Shown: one piece after another, positions 7,160 through 17,046 of the stretch | How positions within the stretch are numbered: the stretch's first letter is position 1 | Layout: each line of letters opens with the position of its first letter | Source of the DNA: Pseudomonadota bacterium | GTDB lineage: Bacteria > Pseudomonadota > Alphaproteobacteria > Rhizobiales > Beijerinckiaceae | Length of the DNA: 62,215 nt | Reading direction: 5' to 3' | Assembly (NCBI GenBank): GCA_020161475.1 | Contig: JAIUNQ010000004.1 | Coordinates: 1 to 62,215, forward strand | Position numbers and translations under genes: made by a program | Notes under the pieces: model-generated | Told to the model about the DNA's origin: nothing | The model's database searches: none | Seen by the model: only the letters and a program-made list of their open reading frames with translations

Positions 7160-8770
7160 ATGCAGCATGTTGCCCGCCTCTCTCCACTTCTTCTGGCGCT
7201 GGCCGTTGCCGGTGCGGCTTCGGCGCAGGAGCGCCCGCCGACCAATCCGTTCCTCTCCGCCCCGATCTACGGCATGACGCATTTTGACCCGGCACAGACG
7301 GATACCGTGCCTTACCCCGTCAAGCGCGGAGAGTTCCGGGTGGATTCGGAGAAAGCACCGCGCATCGCCGCCGGACCGGTCAACATCATGAACCTTTCCT
7401 CGACGCGCCCCGGCTTCATGTGGGCGATTTCGACCGAGCGCGTCACCTACGTTGATGCGCGCGAGGGGCGCTGGCAGGGCGTGGCCGAGATCGGCCTGCC
7501 GGGCATCACGCTAAAGAGCAAGGCGGATCTCGATGCCTTGCTCGGCGGCACCTATGCCGACATCGCCGATGTCGAACGCCGCGCCAAGGCAGTGCTGGGT
7601 CCGGCCCCGCAGAACGTCACCACCAGCGGGCTTTATACCGTCGCGGACAAGGATGACGTGGTTTACGTCAACGCGGGCACGGTGATCTGCGCCATTGGCC
7701 TTAAAGACCCCACGCGGCCGGAAGCTGGGCTGGAGATCAAGCGCACACTTGACACCGCCACGGTTTTTCCCGCCTTCGAACTACCGGGGTATGGCAAGGC
7801 CGTGCGCCTCATCGGCATGAGCATGACCTATGACGGCCATCTCGTCATCGGCAGCTACAACGCCATCGCGGTGGTGGACAGGATGTTTGCCAAACCGGCG
7901 GTGCTGCACACGCTGGAGCCGGATCAGCTGATCTCCAACTCTTTCTCGGTGGATGAGAAGAACGGCATCTATGTCGCCAGCGGCAACCTCGCACCGCGCG
8001 GGGATGGCAAGCTGCGCAAGGTGGTGTGGAACGGCGCTCGCCTCTCCACCGAGGAGAGCGATGGCGGCTGGATTTCCCCCTACGAAGGCGGAGACTGGCC
8101 GCCCGCCGTCAAGGGCGGCACCGGCACTGGTTCCACCCCCACCCTGATGGGCTTTGGCCCCAAGAACGACGAGCGCCTCGTGGTGCTGACCGATGGCGTC
8201 AACCGCATGAAGATCGTCGCCTTCTGGCGTGATGCCATCCCGGCGGATTTCCAGCAGAAGCCGGGCACGAAATCGCGCCGCATCGCGGGGCAGATGCCGA
8301 TTACCGCCGGTTTGCCGCCGGAAACGCCCTGGGTGCAGTCCGAACAGTCCGTCGTGGTCAACGGCTGGGGGGCTTTTGTCGTCAACAACATCGTGCAGGG
8401 CCACCCGGACAAGATGATCGACGTGCTCGCCATCGGCCCGATCCTGCCCGCGCCGCGCGGCATGGAGCGCGTGGAATGGGATGTGGCCAAGCGCGAATGG
8501 CGCTCGCTTTGGACGCGGGCGGATGTCGCCTCCACCAGCATGGTGCCAGTGGCGAGTTCCGCCTCGGGCATGGTGTTCGTCAACGGCTATTCCCGTAACG
8601 AGGGCTGGGAGGTGACGGGCCTCGACTGGGCGAGCGGCACGACCGTGCATCGCACCCTTCTCGGCCCAAGCAACCTTGGTAACGGGGCCTATGCGCTGAT
8701 CCAGTTCACGCCGGAGGGCGACCTGCTGTTCAACTCCGTGGGTGGCCCCCTGCGCGTGAAGCTGCCGTGA
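7160..8770 (+). CDS. Secreted probable beta-propeller protein of unknown function
   Basis: The protein has 536 residues. The ATG at 7160 follows an AGGA box and opens a signal peptide (MQHVARLSPLLLALAVAGAA, ending SAQ). The mature part has repeated segments such as YVDAREGRW, VVYVNAGTVICA, LVIGSYNAIAVVDR, GIYVASGNL and GMVFVNGY, which look like blades of a periplasmic beta-propeller. No catalytic motif was recognised. It sits between the porin gene and the DUF1254/1214 gene, overlapping the upstream edge of the latter, so it is likely co-translated with them. It could bind a substrate in the periplasm or be an enzyme of the pathway. Confidence 0.6.
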   Translation: MQHVARLSPLLLALAVAGAASAQERPPTNPFLSAPIYGMTHFDPAQTDTVPYPVKRGEFRVDSEKAPRIAAGPVNIMNLSSTRPGFMWAISTERVTYVDAREGRWQGVAEIGLPGITLKSKADLDALLGGTYADIADVERRAKAVLGPAPQNVTTSGLYTVADKDDVVYVNAGTVICAIGLKDPTRPEAGLEIKRTLDTATVFPAFELPGYGKAVRLIGMSMTYDGHLVIGSYNAIAVVDRMFAKPAVLHTLEPDQLISNSFSVDEKNGIYVASGNLAPRGDGKLRKVVWNGARLSTEESDGGWISPYEGGDWPPAVKGGTGTGSTPTLMGFGPKNDERLVVLTDGVNRMKIVAFWRDAIPADFQQKPGTKSRRIAGQMPITAGLPPETPWVQSEQSVVVNGWGAFVVNNIVQGHPDKMIDVLAIGPILPAPRGMERVEWDVAKREWRSLWTRADVASTSMVPVASSASGMVFVNGYSRNEGWEVTGLDWASGTTVHRTLLGPSNLGNGAYALIQFTPEGDLLFNSVGGPLRVKLP

Positions 8771-8781
8771 GGAACAAGCCG

Positions 8782-10158
8782 ATGAGCCTTCGCACCCTTG
8801 CCCTCGCGCTGTCGCTGGCCGCCACGGTCTCCCTTCCCGCAAAGGCACAGTTAGGCCAACCCCACCCCGCCGATGCCGCCCTGGCCCATGCTACCGCCTT
8901 TCAGGCCACAGTGTTCGGCTTTCCGTTACAAGGCATGTATCAGCGCCTCACGGAGGAGGTGTTGACCCCCGCCACGCGCAAGGCGGCGCTGAACACCTAT
9001 TTCCACTACACCGCGCTCTCGACACCCGAGATTTCGCCCTTTCCCGCGCCGAACAACGACACCCTCTATTCCACCGCATGGCTCGACCTGCGCAAGGAAC
9101 CCGCCATCCTGACGATGCCGGAGACTGTTGGGCGCTATTATGTGGCGCATATCCTCGACATGGCGACCGAGACCATCGGCAATGTCGGCCAGCGGCTCAA
9201 CGGCACGCAGGCAGGCAAATTCGCGGTGGTGGGGCCGGGCTGGCAGGGCACACTCCCCGCCGATATCAAGGGCGTGATCCGCTCCGACACTGCCTTTGCC
9301 TATGTGCTGCTGCGCCTGCTGGTGGATGGACCGGAGGACGTGGCGAATGTGAACGCTCTCCAAATGCAGTTCGCCATCGCTTCGCTCTCCCGCCACCTCG
9401 CCGGGCAGACCGGCGGGGGCGACGCCGCCTCGATCGAACCGTTTCAGGCGGGCAATGCGGCCGAGCGACTGAAGATGCTCGACCGCGTGATCCGCATGAG
9501 CCCCGTTCTGCCGCGCGATGAAGGCGTGGTGGCGAGCTTTGCCACCATCGGCGTCGGCCCCTCCACGCCCAGCCTGCGGCTGGCGCCCACACCGGAGGTG
9601 CTGGAAGACGCCGAGAAGCAGGCGCGCGCGAGCATTGCTTCCATCGGCGCGCGCACCGGGCACTTCGTCAACGGCTGGCGTATCGCGCCTGCGGCCATCG
9701 GGCGCTATGGCGTTGATTATCTCCAGCGCGCCTCGGTGTGGGATGGCGGGCCGCTCGCCAATGTCATCGAGGAATCCTTTTATCCTGCGGCACTCCTAGA
9801 CCAGAACAACCGGATGCTGGATGGCAGCGCCGGGCGCTATCTCCTGCGTTTCCCTGCTGGAGTCCTGCCACCGGTGGAAGCGTTCTGGTCGCTGACCATG
9901 TACAAGCTGGGCGACAAGAACCTCGTGGCCAATCCCATCCGCCGCTATTCCATCGGCAACCGCACGCGCGGCTTGATCAAGGGGGCGGATGGTGCGCTGA
10001 CGATTCCCATTCAGGCGGACGCCCCGAGCGGGTCGGCTGCCGCAAACTGGCTGCCCGCGCCGCGCGAACCCTTCTACATGGTGTTGCGCCTGTATGGTCC
10101 GGGCAAGGCCGCCCTCGAAGGGCAATGGGTGCCACCGAGCGTGGAGCACATTGATTAG
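8782..10158 (+). CDS. Exported DUF1254/DUF1214 domain protein
   Basis: The protein has 458 residues. The ATG at 8782 is chosen over the GTG at 8767 because GAGGA lies nine bases upstream and the resulting N-terminus is a signal peptide (LRTLALALSLAATVSLPAKA). The first domain contains PNNDTLYSTAWLDLRKEP (DUF1254 pattern, about residues 50-160). The second contains AFWSLTMYK and PFYMVLRLYGP (DUF1214, about residues 330-445). The biochemical role of these domains is not established. It is the last gene of the exported-protein operon. Confidence 0.8.
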   Translation: MSLRTLALALSLAATVSLPAKAQLGQPHPADAALAHATAFQATVFGFPLQGMYQRLTEEVLTPATRKAALNTYFHYTALSTPEISPFPAPNNDTLYSTAWLDLRKEPAILTMPETVGRYYVAHILDMATETIGNVGQRLNGTQAGKFAVVGPGWQGTLPADIKGVIRSDTAFAYVLLRLLVDGPEDVANVNALQMQFAIASLSRHLAGQTGGGDAASIEPFQAGNAAERLKMLDRVIRMSPVLPRDEGVVASFATIGVGPSTPSLRLAPTPEVLEDAEKQARASIASIGARTGHFVNGWRIAPAAIGRYGVDYLQRASVWDGGPLANVIEESFYPAALLDQNNRMLDGSAGRYLLRFPAGVLPPVEAFWSLTMYKLGDKNLVANPIRRYSIGNRTRGLIKGADGALTIPIQADAPSGSAAANWLPAPREPFYMVLRLYGPGKAALEGQWVPPSVEHID

Positions 10159-10243
10159 GCGGGCTTTCTAGAGTTCAGCGAATGGCTGGTTTCCGCAGGA
10201 GAGACAAAAAGGCGGAGTAACCGATACGGGGGCGCAAAGCGGT

Positions 10244-11923
10244 TTATTGAAGCGCCTCGCGAAATTTCACGCTAGTCCTACGGAATTTTTGAACCTCCAG
10301 TGGCCGCGCACTCACCAACAAAAGCAGCGACTTATCCCGCTCCATCCTCATCAGTGCCTCTGACCTCATCAGCGGCACGCCGATCATCGTCACCGACACG
10401 CGCGCTGACTGCGTGATTCCTGTCCCAAGAATCTTGGTGCGATTGTCTGTCGTGTAGTTCCCTAGGGCTTCTGACACATATTGTGCTGTGGCGTTGTCGT
10501 TGATTGCGACGAAGAGCTTGGTCGCGCAGCCTGCAAGAAGCGTTTCGCGGGTGGCTCTGCCGTACAGTTCGTCGAGCTGTGAGATGTTCTGGAGGATGAT
10601 GGCCATCCGGAAGCCGTAGCCCGCCGAGACTGCGATCTTTGACGCCAGCGAGGTCATGCGCCCCAGTGCGAAGAACTCGTCGAGCATAAGGAGCACCTGG
10701 TGCGGCTCGTCCTTGGCCGGAAGGTTGCGCATCAGAACGTCGTGGATCTGCTGGAAGAGGATGCGGATTAGAGGACGGTAGCTTTCAAGGTCTGCCAACG
10801 GCGTGCCGATGAAGATGGTCATCATCTCGCGCCGCAACTTCCGGATATCGAAGTCGCTCGCAGATGTGGCATCTGCGATGAGCTCAGACGACCAAGGGGC
10901 AAAGGCGTTCGAGACATTGAAAAGCACCGAACCTCGGGTGCGCTCCGGGATCGCGATGAACTGGTTGAAATCATCCACGACCCATTGTGGCAGATAGTCC
11001 TTTTCGGTCTGGACCAGCACCTTGAGGACGTCGGCGATGTCGTTTCCGGTCGAGATGACCGTGACGGCGGAACGGATGGTGCGGCTTCCTTCATGCAGGG
11101 GGCTGGTCAGGACATAGCCGAGAAGGGCCGCGACCAGTTTGCGGGCGGCGAGCGACCATTCGTTTTCATTCGCGGTGGCGGTCAGGAAGCCCGCGATATT
11201 CTGGCAGTCGGTGGCCATCTCAGGCCCCTGCCGGACGAAGTCGAGCGGGTTGTAACGGTGGGTCTTGAGCGATCCGGGTGCAAAGACGAAGACAGAATTT
11301 CCCTGAGCCTTGCGCGCGGCGGCAAAAGCGTTGTGGTTTTCCATCTTGATGTCGAGAACGACCATCGATCCCGCCCAGGCATGGCCATTGGGAATGACGA
11401 AGGAGACGCCTTTGCCTGAACGGGTCGGACCCACCACAAGGATGTGTCCCGGATCGTTTGAGCGAAGGGTTTGGCCGCCAAGCTTGCCGAGGATGATGCC
11501 CTCTTTGCCGAGAAGGCGCGCTTTTCGAGCGTCGTTGATCGTTCCAAAGCGGGCATCACCGTGAAGGGTCGAGCGCCGGTTCGCGAACAGAAGCAAGCCA
11601 ATGCCTGCCGCAATCACTGCCAGCGTGCCGACCGCGAGACCGGCATTTTCGAGAACGCGGCCGCGATAGCGCACATCCTGCCCATAGGTCCAGGCATGCC
11701 AATAGGCGAGTGGGAAGCCGTGACGCATCGAGATCGGTGGCGTATTGGTAAAATCCCACTTGGGGTTTTCTGTCGACACGCGTGCGAGTAGCTCCCAGCG
11801 TTTTGCGCGCTCCGGATGCCCTGAGCGAAACCCGGTGATCGCGGCGTACGGAATGATCCAAGCCAGTGCGATCGCGACGAGCAATAAAAAGCCGATGAAT
11901 GCGCTTCCCGCAATGCGCGCCAT
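10244..11923 (-). CDS. virD4: Type IV coupling protein VirD4
   Basis: The protein has 559 residues, using the ATG at 11923, six bases after the virB11 stop; the longer frame upstream would lie inside virB11. Two N-terminal membrane segments (about residues 4-28 and 68-88) precede the ATPase domain. Walker A GPTRSGKG is near residues 165-172 and Walker B LLMLDEFFALG near 405-415. It should bring relaxosome or effector substrates to the VirB channel at the inner membrane. It is the last gene of the virB operon, with no obvious terminator after it. Confidence 0.93.
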   Translation of the reverse strand: MARIAGSAFIGFLLLVAIALAWIIPYAAITGFRSGHPERAKRWELLARVSTENPKWDFTNTPPISMRHGFPLAYWHAWTYGQDVRYRGRVLENAGLAVGTLAVIAAGIGLLLFANRRSTLHGDARFGTINDARKARLLGKEGIILGKLGGQTLRSNDPGHILVVGPTRSGKGVSFVIPNGHAWAGSMVVLDIKMENHNAFAAARKAQGNSVFVFAPGSLKTHRYNPLDFVRQGPEMATDCQNIAGFLTATANENEWSLAARKLVAALLGYVLTSPLHEGSRTIRSAVTVISTGNDIADVLKVLVQTEKDYLPQWVVDDFNQFIAIPERTRGSVLFNVSNAFAPWSSELIADATSASDFDIRKLRREMMTIFIGTPLADLESYRPLIRILFQQIHDVLMRNLPAKDEPHQVLLMLDEFFALGRMTSLASKIAVSAGYGFRMAIILQNISQLDELYGRATRETLLAGCATKLFVAINDNATAQYVSEALGNYTTDNRTKILGTGITQSARVSVTMIGVPLMRSEALMRMERDKSLLLLVSARPLEVQKFRRTSVKFREALQ

Positions 11924-11928
11924 GGCGA

Positions 11929-13023
11929 TCAGCTCGTAGCCGACTTGGTACTGGAGCGCCTGACAGCCCTGCCCCGCTCGCCCTGCCTCTTCTCTGCTCG
12001 CCACACCGACATCTTGGAGAAGTAGATTTCGGATGTACCGCGCCAGCCGCCGATCTTCTTCTGCTGGATGACGATGGGCAGGACGGAGCGGATATAGGCG
12101 ATGATCTCGTCCTTCCTCAGACCGAGGCCCGACTGCATGACCATCAGCGCGAGCTGCTCGAAGGCCCCCTCAGGGCTATCGGCGTGCACGGTGGTGATCG
12201 AGCCCGGATGGCCCGTGTTGATCGCCCGAAGGAATGAATAGGCTTCACTGCCACGGATCTCGCCAAGAAAGATGCGGTCGGGGCGCAGGCGCAGGCAGGC
12301 CTGAAGGAGGCTATCGACCGTGACACGGGCCTGCCCCTGATCGCCTTTGGAGGCGACGAGGGGAAGGTAATTGGGTTGGTGTGGCTGGAGTTCGCGGGTG
12401 TCCTCGATCGAGAGGATACGCTCATCAATGGGCACTTCTTTGAGCACCGCATTCAAGAAAGTGGTTTTGCCCGACGAGGTGCCGCCGGAAACCAGCATGG
12501 AGAGCCGACTTCTCGCCGCGAGCCGGATGAAGGCCTCGATCTCATTGCCGTCGAGCAGACCACAGAGCTCGCAATCGAGCTCACTCAGGCCTCCCTCCCC
12601 GCTTTTTGTGACCCGGTCAAAGGATCCCATGCGCCGGTAATCCTCCAGGCGCATGTCCTTGATGACCTGCTTGCGGATGGCGAAGGCTCCCCCGTTGGTC
12701 GTCGCGGGCGGCAATACCCCCTGAAACCGTTCGCCCGATGGCAGGGCTGCGGAGAGGAGCGGGTGTTCCTCATTGATCGATTGGCCCGAGTGCCCGGCCA
12801 CGCGCTCCGCGATATGGCGGATCATGGTCGCGGAGAGCGCCGGAAGCGCGTGTCGGATCATGCTGGAGGCGCCGAAGACTTCGACCCAGATTTCACCGGG
12901 TTGGTTGGCGCAGATTTCAACGACACTGTCGTCCTGAAGCCAGGGGCGTAGAGGTTCGAGCGCGCTCTCCAGAAACACGGTTTCATGGGTATGCGCCGCT
13001 CTTGATGACGCGCGCATGTTCAT
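11929..13023 (-). CDS. virB11: T4SS ATPase VirB11
   Basis: The protein has 364 residues. Walker A SGGTSSGKTT is near residues 174-183, followed by an Asp box (IEDTREL), Walker B (RIFLGEIRGSEA) and a His box (TGHPGSITTVHAD). This is a full hexameric traffic ATPase that powers pilus assembly and substrate transfer at the cytoplasmic face. Its ATG overlaps the virB10 stop as ATGA, indicating translational coupling. The C-terminal tail is rich in Arg and Ser beyond the usual fold. Confidence 0.95.
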   Translation of the reverse strand: MNMRASSRAAHTHETVFLESALEPLRPWLQDDSVVEICANQPGEIWVEVFGASSMIRHALPALSATMIRHIAERVAGHSGQSINEEHPLLSAALPSGERFQGVLPPATTNGGAFAIRKQVIKDMRLEDYRRMGSFDRVTKSGEGGLSELDCELCGLLDGNEIEAFIRLAARSRLSMLVSGGTSSGKTTFLNAVLKEVPIDERILSIEDTRELQPHQPNYLPLVASKGDQGQARVTVDSLLQACLRLRPDRIFLGEIRGSEAYSFLRAINTGHPGSITTVHADSPEGAFEQLALMVMQSGLGLRKDEIIAYIRSVLPIVIQQKKIGGWRGTSEIYFSKMSVWRAEKRQGERGRAVRRSSTKSATS

Positions 13024-14387
13024 TTGGTGATGCGCCCGGAGGGTACGCGTGCAGGCGCGGGATAAACCGGTCCGCGTTTCATCTCCGCTTTGATCTCATC
13101 AAGGGCTTCACGAACGGGGTCCGGGTAGAGCATCGAGAAGTCAAGATCGCGGCGCACGAAGACCGTGATCCGTGTTCCCTGTTCGATATGAATGGTCGGG
13201 GGGATGTTGATCGAGTTCTTGAGCGCCTCATTGGCAAGATTGGTCATCGTCTGGGAGACCTGCTGTGCCCCGATCTGCCGTGCATTGCCGATCATGCCGT
13301 CAGGTTGAAGGGTGGTGGTGCTGGTCTGGCCGGTCACAGGATCGGTGATCGTGATGGTCCTGCCCTGCTGGCTCTGATTGTTCTGTCCAAGGCCGGCAAT
13401 GAACTGGGAGACACCACCGATAAGGCTCAGGAGCACGGCGGAGCCGTAGCGTTCGGCGTAGTGATTATCGACCGTGCCGGCGCTGCCAGCGCGACCGAGT
13501 TCATCCGTGCCGATGGAGGCGAGTTGAACGGAAACACCATCCGCACGTAAGAGACGCGTCCAGACGATAAAGACGCGCGTCTGCCCCTGCGCCATGCCGG
13601 ATTTGTATTCGCCCACGAGGCGCGAACCCGCCGGGATCAACACGCGCCGACCATCAAACGACCAGACATTTTCTGAGGTGATGGCCCGGACCATGCCCGG
13701 CAGGTCACTCTGTATCACCGTTTCAAGCACGCCTCGAATGAAGGTGCCTTGTGCGACCAAGGCATCGATGCGGGCGTTCTTGGTCGCACTCGAAACCTCG
13801 ACCCCCGCGCTCCCGGCACTCGCGAGGAAGCGTCGGTTCGGATCTTCCTCGCGCTCATTGGCAGGGCGAGCCGCGTTTGCGTTCTCGCTTGATGACCGTG
13901 CGCCAGGGATTGCGGCATCGGCATTATCCGCAACGACTTGCGGGGCGCGCAGGCGCTCCCATTTCTTGCGCTCTTCTTCCTCGCGCTTGAGACGCTCGAT
14001 TTCGGCAAGGCGCCGAGCCTCCGCGTCATCCTGAGGGGATATAGGCGGCGTGAGCGTTGCGACGGGTGGAGCAATGGGCGGCGGTGGAGGTGGTGGCGCA
14101 ACCGGTTCGGGCGGAGGAACAGTGAAACGCCCTGTGTCGATCTGGGCCTTTGGGGTTTCAATCTGCGGCGCCGGAAACTGCGTCGTTCGAAACTCCTCCT
14201 GATCGACGGTCGTGCTCGGCCCCTTCGCCCCGTAAAGGCTCTGGTAGATCATGAACCCCGCCAGAGCGAGAGCGCCAACTGGAACGCCGATCTTGATGAA
14301 GGTGCCGAAGGTCGTGGCCTCGTGAGAGACGGCCGTTGCTGCGGAATGCTCGAGTTCGAGATTGCGGTAATCGCTGGGGCTCGGCAT
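13020..14387 (-). CDS. virB10: T4SS core-complex protein VirB10
   Basis: The protein has 455 residues. One inner-membrane helix lies at about residues 29-52, then a proline-rich periplasmic linker (PPPEPVAPPPPPPP), a short charged coil (residues about 125-145), and the C-terminal TrbI/VirB10 barrel domain with IPAGSRLVGEY and RVFIVWTRL. It spans both membranes and joins VirB9 and VirB7 in the outer-membrane core. It overlaps virB9 by one base (TGATG) and virB11 by four. Confidence 0.95.
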   Translation of the reverse strand: MPSPSDYRNLELEHSAATAVSHEATTFGTFIKIGVPVGALALAGFMIYQSLYGAKGPSTTVDQEEFRTTQFPAPQIETPKAQIDTGRFTVPPPEPVAPPPPPPPIAPPVATLTPPISPQDDAEARRLAEIERLKREEEERKKWERLRAPQVVADNADAAIPGARSSSENANAARPANEREEDPNRRFLASAGSAGVEVSSATKNARIDALVAQGTFIRGVLETVIQSDLPGMVRAITSENVWSFDGRRVLIPAGSRLVGEYKSGMAQGQTRVFIVWTRLLRADGVSVQLASIGTDELGRAGSAGTVDNHYAERYGSAVLLSLIGGVSQFIAGLGQNNQSQQGRTITITDPVTGQTSTTTLQPDGMIGNARQIGAQQVSQTMTNLANEALKNSINIPPTIHIEQGTRITVFVRRDLDFSMLYPDPVREALDEIKAEMKRGPVYPAPARVPSGRITK

Positions 14388-15196
14388 CAGCGCACCTCCC
14401 CGCTCGCCTTTGCCTCAAAGCCGATGCGCTGGAGATCGGGGGCGGTATCGGGCTGATTGTCGGGGTTGAGCCGGAGGTTGAACAGGCATGTCACCTCCTC
14501 GCCGTGGCGCAGGGTCCATTGGAAATTGACCTTGTCGAGGACGATGAAGTTGCCCTCTCGCCGGAAGTTGACGAGGCTCTCGTTCTTCTCCTTGTCGACG
14601 AGAAAGATCGCGGGGGTCTCCGTCTGCGGCGGGAACTCGATCCAGGTCTTGACCCCATCATCGAAAGCGAGGGTCGGCTTGAAGCGTGTTGAGCCTTTAA
14701 AGCCGTAGCTCGTATTGGCGTTGTTGCGGTCAAAGCCCTTCATGTTGGGAAGGGCGGCCCGCGTCTTGGCTTGCGACAACAGCCGCTGGTCGAGATCATC
14801 GTCGGGATAGCGAAAGCGGATCTTGAAGATCTGGCGCTTGGGGTCACGAAACGCGGAGCGCAGGATGAAGGAGTAAAGCCGCTTGTTGGTGACGACATTG
14901 AGGTTGGAAAAGGCGTCCTTGTCGACCGGCTTGATGAAAATGATGTTCCCGCGCCGATTGGGCTCGACTTTCCACGCGACCGAGTCCCCGAGCGCGAGGG
15001 TCTCGAGCTTCTCATCATCGGCGAGAATGATCATGGTCGAGACGCCGTAACTGGCATCGACCGCGACGACATTGTCCCTCTGATAGGTCACTTCCCGCAC
15101 GCGCGGATCCAGTGCCCGGGCGCGCGGCGCGGATTCCGCTTGCGCGAAGTTGCCAGTGAACAGGAACGCCAGAATGGCAAGGGCAAGGCGCATCAT
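14387..15196 (-). CDS. virB9: T4SS core-complex protein VirB9
   Basis: The protein has 269 residues with a signal peptide (LALAILAFLFTGNFAQA). The N-terminal half has the VirB9/CagX pattern (LDPRVREVTYQ, AWKVEPNRRGNIIFIKP). The C-terminal half (TSYGFKGSTRFKPTLAFDDG, FIVLDKV) is the part that pairs with VirB7 and VirB10 in the outer-membrane ring. The ATG overlaps the virB8 stop. Confidence 0.94.
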   Translation of the reverse strand: MMRLALAILAFLFTGNFAQAESAPRARALDPRVREVTYQRDNVVAVDASYGVSTMIILADDEKLETLALGDSVAWKVEPNRRGNIIFIKPVDKDAFSNLNVVTNKRLYSFILRSAFRDPKRQIFKIRFRYPDDDLDQRLLSQAKTRAALPNMKGFDRNNANTSYGFKGSTRFKPTLAFDDGVKTWIEFPPQTETPAIFLVDKEKNESLVNFRREGNFIVLDKVNFQWTLRHGEEVTCLFNLRLNPDNQPDTAPDLQRIGFEAKASGEVR

Positions 15197-15921
15197 GGCT
15201 TGGCCCCCGGCAGGGTGGCGGGGCTCGGGACTGTTTCCTGATCGCGCCGATATTCGGTCACCTGAAACCCCAGCGGGTTCTCAAAACGGTATTCGTTCTT
15301 GATCGGGGTGGCTGTGTAGCGAAAGCGGATCAGCGAGACCCAGTGACGTGTGACGGTGTTGGTCTGGCTCTTCTCTTCGGTCGAGAACCGCACGAGCGCG
15401 GTGCGGCCGTTCGGAAAGGTCACGGATTTGACGGTCACAGCGATGATCGCGTTGAGGCCCAAGACCTTGATCGGATTTTTTGGATTAGCCGGCGAATAGA
15501 TCTCGGTCAGCTCGCGCGCGGCGTCCCCGGTTGCAAGGAGCTGCGCGATCTCGAAATTCTCTTTGAGGGCTTTCGGGTCATAGGTCTCGCGCATCTTGAC
15601 GTAGCGGACCACGTTGAAGGTCGTGACCGCTTCATCTTGTGTGAGAACGCCTTCTGCCATCGGACGTTTGACCTCAACAAACCCCGTCGCCTTATCGACC
15701 ACCACCATGTAGGGCTCATAGGATTTGAGCGGGACGAGCATGACGAGCGCGATCAGCGCGAGGACCGCGAGCAAGGTCATGATGCTCGCGATCGCCCAGG
15801 CGATGGCGCGCGACGCCCTGTTCTTGCGAGCGATGTCGTGTTCCCATGTCCGGGCTTCCTCGTAATAGCGGGAATCACCCTTGGGCGTCGGGGGCGCTAA
15901 CGCGCTCTCGGTTGTTGTCAT
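15193..15921 (-). CDS. virB8: T4SS inner-membrane protein VirB8
   Basis: The protein has 242 residues, starting at the ATG at 15921 rather than the TTG two codons upstream. A cytoplasmic N-terminus (ARTWEHDIARKNRASRAIAW) leads into one membrane helix (about residues 42-65) and a periplasmic NTF2-like domain with YEPYMVVVDKATG and NPKNPIKV. It is an assembly factor bridging the inner-membrane complex. Confidence 0.93.
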   Translation of the reverse strand: MTTTESALAPPTPKGDSRYYEEARTWEHDIARKNRASRAIAWAIASIMTLLAVLALIALVMLVPLKSYEPYMVVVDKATGFVEVKRPMAEGVLTQDEAVTTFNVVRYVKMRETYDPKALKENFEIAQLLATGDAARELTEIYSPANPKNPIKVLGLNAIIAVTVKSVTFPNGRTALVRFSTEEKSQTNTVTRHWVSLIRFRYTATPIKNEYRFENPLGFQVTEYRRDQETVPSPATLPGAKP

Positions 15922-15951
15922 TGTCAAATCTCGAAAATTGGAATTGGCGCG

Positions 15952-17034
15952 TCAGATCGGCTGTCTGAGCTGGTTGGCGAGGCGGTTATGGTCCGGAGTT
16001 TCGCGCCGGGGCGGTGAAAGCGCGGGAGGCGATCCGTCCCGATATCCGGCGACAGCGTTTTGCATCCGGGCCGAGCGCAAGGCGGCGCGTCGCTCGTTGA
16101 GGGAGAGCATCCTCGTCATCGGGATGCGGGCATTGCCAGCAGCATCGAAGAAGCGACCGATGCGCGTATAACCCATGGGGATGCCGCCCGCGATGGAGGC
16201 CGCGACGCTATTGAGCTGATGAAGCAGCAGGATGCCGATGATCGCGACCAGGATGATCGGCGCGATATCGGCGAAGGTGGTGGTGAACCCGTTATTCGCG
16301 GTGTTGAGGCGATCGAAGAACTGCTGCGTCAGCCCGACGTAGAAGGCGATGAAGGCGTAAACCAGCACCTGCACCACGAAATACTGCACGAGCGTCGCCA
16401 TCCAGCCGGAGAAAAATCGCGACGTCACCCCGAAAAGCAGCAGGACGATGAAGATCGGGGCAAGGCCGAGAAGCAGCCACATGAAGATCTTCGAGAGAAT
16501 GATGAGGAAGAGCCCGAAGCCGACGAGGATGGCCATGGCGATGAGCAGGATCGCGGCGATGAAATAAGGGCCGGGGTTGGTGATCCCTGCGTTCTTGACG
16601 AAGGCCGCGACCGCATTGCCCGTCGTATCCCAGAGGTTCTGGAGGGCGGTCTGGACGGCATTGACCGAGGTGAGGTTCACCGAAAGGCCGGTATAGTTCA
16701 TGCTGCCGACGACATTGAGCAGCGCATTGCCAATGGCAGCCGGTCCCTCGTTCATGGCGGTATAGACGAGGCGCTGGAATTCCCCCCATGAGGTTGCCAG
16801 CGCATAGATCAGGAAGGCCCGAAAAAGGCGGAAGGCGTGATCGCTTGGGCCCCCGCTTGCGGTTCCCTGCCAGATCCCGATCCCCCAGAAGATGACATAG
16901 AGCGTGAGCAGCAGCCCGCCGACGGAGGTGATCCCGCCATCCGTCAGCGCGTTGGCGAGCGCACCATAGGCGCTGCCGACATAGGTCGTGCCTGCGCGAT
17001 CAACGTTGCTCAGAAGGTCGGTGACGAGGGCCAT
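15952..17034 (-). CDS. virB6: T4SS polytopic membrane protein VirB6
   Basis: The protein has 360 residues with about six hydrophobic segments, including LLLTLYVIFWGIGIW, AILVGFGLFLIILSKI, FMWLLLGLAPIFIVLLLFGV and APIILVAIIGILLLHQL. The WLLLGLAPIF region is the conserved TrbL/VirB6 core. It forms part of the inner-membrane channel. It sits between the virB7-like lipoprotein gene and virB8, the standard order. Confidence 0.92.
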   Translation of the reverse strand: MALVTDLLSNVDRAGTTYVGSAYGALANALTDGGITSVGGLLLTLYVIFWGIGIWQGTASGGPSDHAFRLFRAFLIYALATSWGEFQRLVYTAMNEGPAAIGNALLNVVGSMNYTGLSVNLTSVNAVQTALQNLWDTTGNAVAAFVKNAGITNPGPYFIAAILLIAMAILVGFGLFLIILSKIFMWLLLGLAPIFIVLLLFGVTSRFFSGWMATLVQYFVVQVLVYAFIAFYVGLTQQFFDRLNTANNGFTTTFADIAPIILVAIIGILLLHQLNSVAASIAGGIPMGYTRIGRFFDAAGNARIPMTRMLSLNERRAALRSARMQNAVAGYRDGSPPALSPPRRETPDHNRLANQLRQPI

Positions 17035-17046
17035 GAAGAAGCGCTT

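Noticed and set aside
6322-9663. Minus-strand frames opposite the envelope operon
   Set aside because: They lack motifs, signal peptides and ribosome sites; the plus-strand products have all of these.
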